Positions 22,817 to 28,526 of a stretch of 28,526 nt of DNA are shown in pieces. The position numbers and the translations under genes were made by a program. Source of the stretch: a bacterium (Candidatus Torokbacteria) CG_4_10_14_0_2_um_filter_35_8 (GTDB lineage Bacteria > Patescibacteriota > GCA-2792135); the NCBI GenBank assembly GCA_002792135.1, contig PFNU01000141.1, positions 1 to 28,526 on the forward strand, read 5' to 3'. Below the pieces are notes generated by a model. That model did no database searches and had not been told where the DNA came from. It saw nothing but the letters and a program-made list of their open reading frames with translations. Each line of letters begins with the position of its first letter. Position 1 is the first letter of the stretch.

Positions 22817-22840
22817 AACACTATAGTACAAAACAACATT

Positions 22841-24097
22841 TTAATCCTTCACTTTCTCTTCAATCCTAAGCAACCTATTATATTTACAAATCCTCTCGCC
22901 CCGAGAAAGCGACCCTGTCTTCATATTATTTGTTCCCATGCCTACTGCCAAATCGGAAATAAAGACATCTTCTGTATCTCCTGATCTATGAGAGGTAACT
23001 GTAGTAAATTTTTTATCTTGTGCCTTTTTAACAAATTCAAACATCTCTGTTATCGTTCCAATCTGATTTGGTTTAATCAAAACGGAATTAACACAATCTT
23101 CTAAAATTGCTTTCTCAAGCCTTTTTGGATTGGTAACTAAAAGATCATCTCCTATTAAATCAATGTTATCACCCAATTTTTCTTTTAACATCTTCCAACC
23201 AGAAAAATCATCTTCAAAAAGACCATCTTCTATTTTTGTTATTGGAAATTTCTCTATTAGTTTCGAGTAATAATCAATCAATTTCTCATTACTAAACTTT
23301 TTCTTTCCTCCATCTAAAATATATTTTCCGCCTTCATAAAAACTAGTCGCGGCACTATCAACCCCTAAGAAAATTTCTTGTCCTGGTTTGTAACCTGATT
23401 TTTCTATGGCTTGCATTATAAATTCTAAAGCTTCTTCGTTTGATTTAAGTTCTGGTGCATACCCACCCTCATCTCCTACATTTGTAGTAAACCCTTTTTC
23501 TTCTAAAAGTTTTTTTAGAGTATGGAAAATTTCTGATCCTGCTCGAAGCTGCTCCTTAAAACTTTTGATCTCTTGGGGAATAATCCAAAATTCCTGAATA
23601 TCAAGATTATTTGATGCGTGCTTTCCACCATTTATGACATTAAACAAAGGAATAGGAATTTTATATTCAGTATTTTCTGAATTAAAAATACTCCTTATAT
23701 ATTCATAAAGCTCCAAACCGGAAAATACCGCGCTTGCCTTACAATAAGCAATGCTCACAGACAAAATCGCATTTGCCCCTAATTCCTCCTTATTTTCTGT
23801 ACCGTCTAATTCTAGCATAATTCCATCAACTTCCTTCTGCTCTCCTGGATCTTGACCTACTAATTTAGGGAATATTATTTCATTAACATTTTCTACTGCT
23901 TTTAAAACACCTTTGCCATGATACCGGCTTCCATCACCATCTCTTAATTCTAAAGCTTCATATTTACCTGTCGATGCACCCGATGGAACTTGCGCAATTC
24001 CTGTTGAACCATCGTCAAAGGTAACTTCAGTTTCAATAGTAGGATTCCCTCTAGAATCTAAAATCTCTCTTGCAGAGATTGATTTTATAGTCGCCAT
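22841..24097 (-). CDS. eno: Enolase
   Basis: Dehydrates 2-phosphoglycerate to phosphoenolpyruvate. The 418-residue protein is of normal length and has the N-terminal loop SGASTGKYEALELRDGD, GANAILSVSIAYCKA, NVGDEGGYAPEL, KIEDGLFEDD, GDDLLVTNP, LIKPNQIGTITE and SHRSGDTEDVFISDLAVG. The Mg-binding acids and catalytic Glu/Lys positions are therefore in place. A good promoter lies about 110 bp upstream. The gene leads a minus-strand run into the S23/gpmI repeats. There is no Shine-Dalgarno site before the ATG. Confidence 0.97.
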   Translation of the reverse strand: MATIKSISAREILDSRGNPTIETEVTFDDGSTGIAQVPSGASTGKYEALELRDGDGSRYHGKGVLKAVENVNEIIFPKLVGQDPGEQKEVDGIMLELDGTENKEELGANAILSVSIAYCKASAVFSGLELYEYIRSIFNSENTEYKIPIPLFNVINGGKHASNNLDIQEFWIIPQEIKSFKEQLRAGSEIFHTLKKLLEEKGFTTNVGDEGGYAPELKSNEEALEFIMQAIEKSGYKPGQEIFLGVDSAATSFYEGGKYILDGGKKKFSNEKLIDYYSKLIEKFPITKIEDGLFEDDFSGWKMLKEKLGDNIDLIGDDLLVTNPKRLEKAILEDCVNSVLIKPNQIGTITEMFEFVKKAQDKKFTTVTSHRSGDTEDVFISDLAVGMGTNNMKTGSLSRGERICKYNRLLRIEEKVKD

Positions 24098-24128
24098 GAG
24101 AATAAGTTAAAAGTTTTCCACCTTCTTC

Positions 24129-24170
24129 TGCCACGGGCGGACGGATTCGGCGGATCAGCCTAGGGCTGAA
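24129..24170. repeat. Partial composite repeat in the eno leader
   Basis: GGGCGGACGGATTCGGCGGA followed by TCAGCCTAGGGCTGA, the first part of the composite repeat at 6429-6563 and 28293-28450. It would lie in the 5' leader of the eno transcript. Confidence 0.55.
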
Positions 24171-24205
24171 AAATAAAAAATCAAAAAAACATTAATTTTA
24201 TTTTG

Positions 24206-24234
24206 ATTATAACATTCAAAATCTGTAAATACAA
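24206..24234 (-). promoter_or_regulatory. Sigma70-type promoter for eno
   Basis: On the minus strand: -35 TTGTAT (24234-24229), a 17-bp spacer and a perfect -10 TATAAT (24211-24206). The leader of about 100 nt contains a TCAGCC/GGCTGA hairpin. Confidence 0.65.
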
Positions 24235-24283
24235 AAAAGAATTGGCTTTTAGTTTTCTACAATTTTTTAAAACCAGTTTTTAT

Positions 24284-24311
24284 TTGACTTTTAAGACAAA
24301 CTGTCTAAACT
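24284..24311 (+). promoter_or_regulatory. Promoter of the small plus-strand gene at 24374
   Basis: -35 TTGACT (24284-24289), a 16-bp spacer and -10 TAAACT (24306-24311). It is divergent from the eno promoter. AAGGAGG (24358-24364) follows, 9 nt before the ATG. Confidence 0.6.
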
Positions 24312-24373
24312 TTGATTAGATTATTATTATCGTCACCAAAAAGCTAAACTTAGCAAGAAGGAGGAAAGAGAGT

Positions 24374-24601
24374 ATGTCTTTAAACGAAAAATATACCTGT
24401 AAAGGCGGAAAAGTGATAAACGTGGGGTTCAAGTTCCCCCCGGAGAAAGCCTTGAAAGATAAGGTTAAAAAGGCTCTCGAAGAAGGTGTTATAGATCCGA
24501 TTAAGAATGACATCTTTCTTCTTTCTGTCTCTCCTCTTCAAGAAGGTGGAATAGATATCTGCTATCAAGAAGGCAGGGAGACAAAGAATATAAAAATATA
24601 A
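24374..24601 (+). CDS. Small orphan protein, plus strand, between eno and pgk
   Basis: A 75-residue protein I do not recognise. It starts MSLNEKYTCKGGKVINVGFK, then has a Lys-rich helix (EKALKDKVKKALEEGVID) and a strand-rich end (IFLLSVSPLQEGGIDICYQE). It has two Cys and no membrane segment. The signals are unusually complete for this window: promoter, perfect Shine-Dalgarno AAGGAGG at ideal spacing and a hairpin terminator. It is divergent from eno and convergent with pgk. The opposite-strand frames covering it lack such signals. Confidence 0.75.
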   Translation: MSLNEKYTCKGGKVINVGFKFPPEKALKDKVKKALEEGVIDPIKNDIFLLSVSPLQEGGIDICYQEGRETKNIKI

Positions 24602-24640
24602 AACCAGCTTCTAGTCTTTTAAGGCAGGCTGGTTCTTTTC
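24602..24640 (+). terminator. Intrinsic terminator of the small gene
   Basis: Stem AACCAGC (24602-24608) / GCTGGTT (24628-24634) starting right after the stop codon and followed by CTTTTC. It lies 9 bp from the pgk stop codon and may also act in the other direction. Confidence 0.65.
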
Positions 24641-24648
24641 ATATATCA

Positions 24649-25752
24649 TTATATTTTTAACACCTCGACCCCCAGAAGCTTTTTTCCTGATAAAAACTCC
24701 AGCATTGCTCCTCCACCAGTTGAAACGTGATTCATCTTATCAAAAGTTTTTGTATCTAAAAGAGTATTGACAGTCTCTCCTCCTCCGACGACTTTAAAAG
24801 CTTTAGATTTAGAAATTGCTTTTGCTATTTTAAAAGTTCCATCCCTAAAACGCTTATCTTCATACATTCCAAGAGGTCCATTCCAAACTATTGTTTTAGC
24901 TCTCTTAATATAATCTTTAAAAAGTTTAATTGACTTTTTGCCAGTATCAAAAACTCTACCTTTATCCCATCTGTAATCAACAGGTAAAATAATATTAGAA
25001 TAATTTTTTGGAACTCTATCTTGAAGATCTTCTTTGCCTTTTTCTAGTTTTATCTTATTTTCTTTAAGAAATTCATACGAGATCGCGCTACTCAGTAAAA
25101 TATGATCGAATTTATCTTTTAAATTATCTATTACTGGAAGCTTGGTTTCTATCTTTATACCACCAATAATCGCAATTGCGGGTTTTTTAGGCTTCTTCAT
25201 AACTTTTTCTAAGACCTTTACTTCTTTTTCTACAAGTAAACCCGCTGCACTTCTTAAATATCGAGGGATAAAAGTTACGGAAGAATGATCTCTGTGGCAT
25301 ACTCCAAAAGCATCTTGTACAAAGAAATCTGCATAGCTTGCAAGTTTTTTAGCAAAACTTTGAGAGCCATGTTCTTCTTCTGGATGGAATCTAAGATTTT
25401 CAAGTAAAATAATTTCTTTTGGTTTTAATTCCGAGATAATCTTAGAAGTCTTTAGACCAATACAATCATTAGAAAATTTAACTTTCCTTTTTAATAATTT
25501 CTCCAATCTATCTCTTACAGGCAGTAGGCTAAACCTCTTTACTCTTCTCCCTTCAGGTCTTCCTAAATGGCTTATCAGAATAATTGAACAATTATTTTTT
25601 AACAAATACTTAATCGTAGGAAGAGTCTGTCTAATTTTATAATCCTCGGATTTGTTAACCTTGTTATCAGATCCTAACGGAACGTTGAAGTCGCAACGGA
25701 CGAGGATTTTTTTATTCTTTATATGAAGGTTTTTTAAAGTTCTAAGTTCCAT
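24649..25752 (-). CDS. pgk: Phosphoglycerate kinase
   Basis: Converts 1,3-bisphosphoglycerate and ADP to 3-phosphoglycerate and ATP. Substrate-site motifs are present: RCDFNVPLG, SHLGRPEGR, LENLRFHPEEE and QDAFGVCHRDHSS. The nucleotide domain has IIGGIKIETKLPVI (with the conserved Lys), VWNGPLGMYED and VVGGGETVNTL. The segment usually reading GGGMAxTF or GGAMANTF is LLSSAISYEFLKE here. At 367 residues it is about 25-30 shorter than typical. It follows gap in the same direction and is convergent with the small plus-strand gene. Confidence 0.95.
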   Translation of the reverse strand: MELRTLKNLHIKNKKILVRCDFNVPLGSDNKVNKSEDYKIRQTLPTIKYLLKNNCSIILISHLGRPEGRRVKRFSLLPVRDRLEKLLKRKVKFSNDCIGLKTSKIISELKPKEIILLENLRFHPEEEHGSQSFAKKLASYADFFVQDAFGVCHRDHSSVTFIPRYLRSAAGLLVEKEVKVLEKVMKKPKKPAIAIIGGIKIETKLPVIDNLKDKFDHILLSSAISYEFLKENKIKLEKGKEDLQDRVPKNYSNIILPVDYRWDKGRVFDTGKKSIKLFKDYIKRAKTIVWNGPLGMYEDKRFRDGTFKIAKAISKSKAFKVVGGGETVNTLLDTKTFDKMNHVSTGGGAMLEFLSGKKLLGVEVLKI

Positions 25753-25863
25753 AAATTGGAATTATGAATCAGAAATTTTTACATTCTAAATTTTAAAATT
25801 ATTAGTCACTAATAATTCCCAATTTTCAACCATTAACAATTTTAAATTTTTATTTTTAATTTT

Positions 25864-26889
25864 TTAATTTACTTTAGATCCTACCATTCTCGCCATATCC
25901 ACAAGTCTACAAGAATATCCCCACTCATTATCATACCAGGAAATTACTTTTAAGAAATTTTTACCAATCATTTGAGTAAGAGTACCATCAACAATTGCAG
26001 AGCGAGGATCTTTAATATAATCAGAAGAAACTTTTGGTTCATACTCTATAGCTAAAATACCTTTCATTTTTTCTGATTTAGATGCCTCTTCAAATTTTCT
26101 ATTTACCTCTTCTACTGCTGTATCTTTTGTAATATGACAAGTAACATCGGCAAGAGAAACACAAGGTGTGGGAACTCTTACCGCAAAGCCATCAAAAATT
26201 TCTGAAAGCTTAGGGATTGCTTTTCCTACAGTTTTAGCAGCACCAGAGGTGGTAGGAACTAAATTTATTGCTGCAGCCCTTCCTCTTCTAAAATCTTTTT
26301 CACAAGGGCTATCAACAATACTCTGCGTGCTGGTATAAGAGTGAATGGTATTCATTAAAGCTTGCCTAATATCAAAATGATCATCAATTACTTTCACAAC
26401 CGGAGCAAGACAATTTGTAGTACAAGAACCATTGGAAATAAGATCATCTTTTCCAGAATTATATTGTTCTTCATTAACTCCCATAAGATAAGTTGGAATA
26501 TCTTCTGACTTGGAAGGAGCGGAAATAATTACTTTTTTAGTACCTGCTTTAAGGTGTTTTCCAGCACCTTCTTTTTCTGTAAAAAATCCTGTGCATTCTA
26601 AGACTAAATCAACACCTAAATCCTCCCAAGGAAGCCTTTCTGGATCTTTTTCCGCTAGAATTTTGTATTCTTTACCATCTACAATTATTGCATTTTTTTT
26701 AGAGTTTACATCTCTCTCGTATCTTCCGTAAACAGAATCATACTTTAGTAAATAGGAAAGAGTCTTCGCATCTGTAAGGTCGTTAATCGCCACAATTTCA
26801 ATATCATTAAATTCTAAGGCTCTTTGGAAAGTAGTCCTCCCTATTCTTCCAAATCCATTGATGGCAATTTTTATTTTTTTACTAATCAT
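25864..26889 (-). CDS. gap: Glyceraldehyde-3-phosphate dehydrogenase, type I
   Basis: Oxidises and phosphorylates glyceraldehyde-3-phosphate. The 341-residue protein has the NAD-binding start INGFGRIGRTTFQRAL, the catalytic motif SNGSCTTNCLAPV (Cys156; the usual SNAS is SNGS), His183 (TIHSYTSTQS), GRAAAINLVPTTSGAAK, RVPTPCVSLADV and SWYDNEWGYSCR. Asp37 in AINDLTD (normally NDLTD) suggests NAD rather than NADP. It lies between fba and pgk in pathway order. Confidence 0.97.
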   Translation of the reverse strand: MISKKIKIAINGFGRIGRTTFQRALEFNDIEIVAINDLTDAKTLSYLLKYDSVYGRYERDVNSKKNAIIVDGKEYKILAEKDPERLPWEDLGVDLVLECTGFFTEKEGAGKHLKAGTKKVIISAPSKSEDIPTYLMGVNEEQYNSGKDDLISNGSCTTNCLAPVVKVIDDHFDIRQALMNTIHSYTSTQSIVDSPCEKDFRRGRAAAINLVPTTSGAAKTVGKAIPKLSEIFDGFAVRVPTPCVSLADVTCHITKDTAVEEVNRKFEEASKSEKMKGILAIEYEPKVSSDYIKDPRSAIVDGTLTQMIGKNFLKVISWYDNEWGYSCRLVDMARMVGSKVN

Positions 26890-26954
26890 AGAGTTGGATT
26901 AAAAATTAAAAGTGAGAAACATCAAAAAAACTTGATGCGAATTAATACAAATGA

Positions 26955-27018
26955 TACGAATCCGCCCTGGGGACGTAGTATGTCCCTGGGAACGTTCTAC
27001 GTTCCTGGACGGAGAATT
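26955..27018. repeat. Nested GGGACGT/GGAACGT palindromes inside a GCCGC-type repeat
   Basis: GAATCCGCC is followed by GGGACGTAGTATGTCCC and GGAACGTTCTACGTTCC and then by GGACGGA. Compared with 14296-14316, where TCCGCC is joined directly to GGCGGA, two further hairpins appear inserted in the loop of the first. Confidence 0.55.
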
Positions 27019-27025
27019 GGATACT

Positions 27026-27148
27026 GTCATTCCCGCGAGGGACGTTAAACGTCCCGAAAGCGGGAATCCATACCAGAGTCTATCACAATATTAAAGGCAT
27101 GGATTCCTGCTGGAGTTTACCCCGTAATCAGTACGGGGCAGGAATGAC
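27026..27148. mobile_element. MITE-like element B, copy 2
   Basis: A 123-bp element starting GTCATTCCCGCGAGG and ending GCAGGAATGAC. The right arm (GGATTCCTGCTGGAGTTTAC and what follows) is nearly identical to that of copy 1. The left arm differs: it contains GGGACGTTAAACGTCCC, a small palindrome in place of the matching arm. Confidence 0.75.
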
Positions 27149-27263
27149 AACTTTGTCTTTGTACAGAAGCTCGCATTTAATTCGTTCCTCTCATCCCGTT
27201 CAACGGGACTTAGTGTGGAATTCGAAACTAATTCGTATTCGGCCGTATAGCTCTTAATTCTAA

Positions 27264-27302
27264 ATCCTAGTTGCCTAGTAACCCAGTAGCCCCAGTAGCC
27301 TA
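27264..27302 (-). repeat. TAGG tandem array at the fba stop codon
   Basis: On the minus strand, from the TAG stop: TAGGCTAC, TGGGGCTAC, TGGGTTAC, TAGGCAAC, TAGGAT. Same family as at 15171, 17368, 20697 and 22772. Confidence 0.7.
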
Positions 27303-28172
27303 TACTTTCCCTCCGCTTCCAAACAACTCTATCTTACTTTCTACAATAGCTCTTACAGCATCAATGCAAGGTGCTAAGATTTTGCGAGGGTCCAAAAGAT
27401 GAGGGTTTTCTTCTAATATTTCCTTCAGCATATTAGTAAAAGCAAATTGTGTCTCTGTATCAATATTACATTCTGTAATTCCTTCTTTAATTACATTTCT
27501 AATTTGATCGGGAGCGATACCAGATGCTCCATGGAGAACTAAAGGTATAGAAACTATTTTTTTGATCTTCCTTAACCTCTCCAAGTCAAGCTCTAATCCT
27601 GGAACATCCATACCATGAGCATTACCTATAGATATAGCAAGACTATCAACTTTGGTCTCACTAACAAATTTCTCTACCTCATCAGGCTTTGTCATCAATT
27701 CTCCAATCTCTTCGAGGGTTACATTATTTCCTAGATCATAATCTTCGGCTTTTTTTACTCTTCCTAATTCTCCTTGAACACAAGCACCTTTCTTGTGCGC
27801 ATACTCTACTACCTCCTTCGTCATTCTAATGTTTTCTTCCAAAGGATAGCTAGATGCATCTATCATAATAGATGAAAACCCATTATTAATACATTCTACA
27901 ACAGTATGAAAACTCTTTCCATGATCTAGGTGAAGTGCAACAGGTACATCTCCTGCCTCATCAGCAGCAATAGTTTTTACAATACTAATAATAGGCCTAA
28001 GTCCCGCATAGAAAATTGTATTCTCACTAACCTGAATAACTACAGGGGATCTTTCTAATAGAGCAGCTCTTATGATTCCTAAAGTTACTTCTAGATTATA
28101 AGTATTGAAAGCACCTATAGCATAATGCCCTTTTTGTGCTTTTTTAATTAAATCGAGAGCAGAGGCAAGCAT
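27300..28172 (-). CDS. fba: Fructose-bisphosphate aldolase, class II
   Basis: Zinc-dependent aldolase splitting fructose-1,6-bisphosphate. The 290-residue protein has LHLDHGKSF (Asp83, His84), GFSSIMIDAS, Glu135 (GELGRV), His186 (IGNAHGMD), His214 (LHGASGI) and CNIDTETQFAF, so catalytic and zinc ligands are present. The length is that of the Fba/GatY/KbaY subgroup; tagatose-bisphosphate activity cannot be excluded, but the neighbours gap and pgk favour glycolysis. It is the most upstream gene of the block in this window. The TAG stop opens a tandem array, and there is no Shine-Dalgarno site. Confidence 0.95.
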   Translation of the reverse strand: MLASALDLIKKAQKGHYAIGAFNTYNLEVTLGIIRAALLERSPVVIQVSENTIFYAGLRPIISIVKTIAADEAGDVPVALHLDHGKSFHTVVECINNGFSSIMIDASSYPLEENIRMTKEVVEYAHKKGACVQGELGRVKKAEDYDLGNNVTLEEIGELMTKPDEVEKFVSETKVDSLAISIGNAHGMDVPGLELDLERLRKIKKIVSIPLVLHGASGIAPDQIRNVIKEGITECNIDTETQFAFTNMLKEILEENPHLLDPRKILAPCIDAVRAIVESKIELFGSGGKV

Positions 28173-28526
28173 GATGTTAGAGTTTAGGGAATAGAAAATT
28201 CAAAATTTAAAATGCAAAATTCAAAATAAGAATTTGGAATATAGAATTTAGAGTTATGAATCAGGAATCGTGAATCAGGAATTTCCACCCAAGGCGGATC
28301 AGCCTAGAGCTGAAGGAACTTTGGAACTAACAGTTACGCTTAAAGTTTTCTGTTTGTTTTAGGAATGAGACACAATGTCCCTCTCCTTATCAAGGAGAGG
28401 CTAGGTGAGGTCATCTCCCCTCCTTTTAAAGGAGAGGCTAGGTGAGGTTAAAATGAAGCAGAAAAAGCCCCTAGGTTCTAATTCCCTTTGGTGGACAAAC
28501 TAGCATTAAGATTTTTACAAAGACCA
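28173..28526. other. Gene-free upstream region of fba
   Basis: No gene is visible to the end of the window. It begins with an AT-rich repeat (AAAATTCAAAATTTAAAATG, 28195-28214), then ATGAATCAGGAATCGTGAAT words (28256-28282), and then the composite repeat 28293-28450. Confidence 0.6.
28293..28450. repeat. Composite dispersed repeat, copy 2
   Basis: GGCGGATCAGCCTAGAGCTG, AAGGAACTTTGGA, a variable stretch, AGGAATGAGACACAATG, then two tandem modules: CCTCTCCTT/AAGGAGAGG with CTAGGTGAGGT, and CCCCTCCTTTTAAAGGAGAGG again with CTAGGTGAGGT. It is the same order as 6429-6563 but with the last hairpin doubled. Confidence 0.65.

Larger units (their letters stand above)
26890..27299. other. Gene-free spacer between fba and gap, filled with repeats
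   Basis: About 410 bp without a credible gene. Holds an ACGAAT-type repeat (26935-26965), nested palindromes (26962-27016), MITE-like element B copy 2 (27026-27148), ATTCG-rich inverted words with a TCCCGTTCAACGGGA hairpin (27180-27245) and a TAGG array (27264-27302). Confidence 0.7.

Overview
The window reads as a chromosomal segment of an AT-rich bacterium with compact single-domain enzymes. It probably belongs to the Candidate Phyla Radiation (Patescibacteria, Microgenomates-like). The basis is gene content: a DUF4012 membrane protein beside glycosyltransferases, small S23-type four-helix-bundle proteins, PduL plus AckA for acetate formation, and short versions of PGK and AckA. Few minus-strand genes have a visible Shine-Dalgarno site. 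The class-level placement is inference. The standard genetic code fits.

Almost everything is on the minus strand, so transcription runs from high to low coordinates. At 18.5-28.2 kb lies a glycolytic block: class II fructose-bisphosphate aldolase, GAPDH, phosphoglycerate kinase, enolase, and two divergent cofactor-independent phosphoglycerate mutases, each preceded by a near-identical four-helix-bundle gene. Next come a PfkB-family kinase, PduL and acetate kinase (15.2-18.4 kb). Together these cover most steps from fructose bisphosphate to PEP and the substrate-level conversion of acetyl-CoA to acetate plus ATP. Triose-phosphate isomerase and pyruvate kinase are not in the window. From 11.2 to 15.1 kb there is a nucleic-acid block: a Nudix hydrolase, RecJ, RNase HI, a small orphan protein and the class A RNase P RNA. 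From 0 to 10.6 kb there is an envelope block: a polyprenyl-phosphate sugar transferase, two GT4 glycosyltransferases, a DUF4012 protein, the lipid II flippase MurJ, PgeF and an NlpC/P60 peptidase.

Only two credible genes are on the plus strand (16311-16586 and 24374-24601). Both are small orphans between central-metabolism genes, and both have a strong Shine-Dalgarno site. One has a clear promoter and terminator.

The most unusual aspect is the intergenic DNA, which is a mosaic of repeats. It holds two kinds of MITE-like element with long terminal inverted repeats, RAYT/REP-type palindromes, a composite CTCC/GAGG repeat, nested short palindromes, and 7-9-nt tandem arrays that begin at TAG stop codons. 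These repeats reach into genes. They supply C-terminal residues of several proteins, fuse a transposase remnant to the Nudix gene, and form peripheral helices of the RNase P RNA. The four-helix-bundle/phosphoglycerate mutase duplication is bordered by inverted copies of the tandem array.
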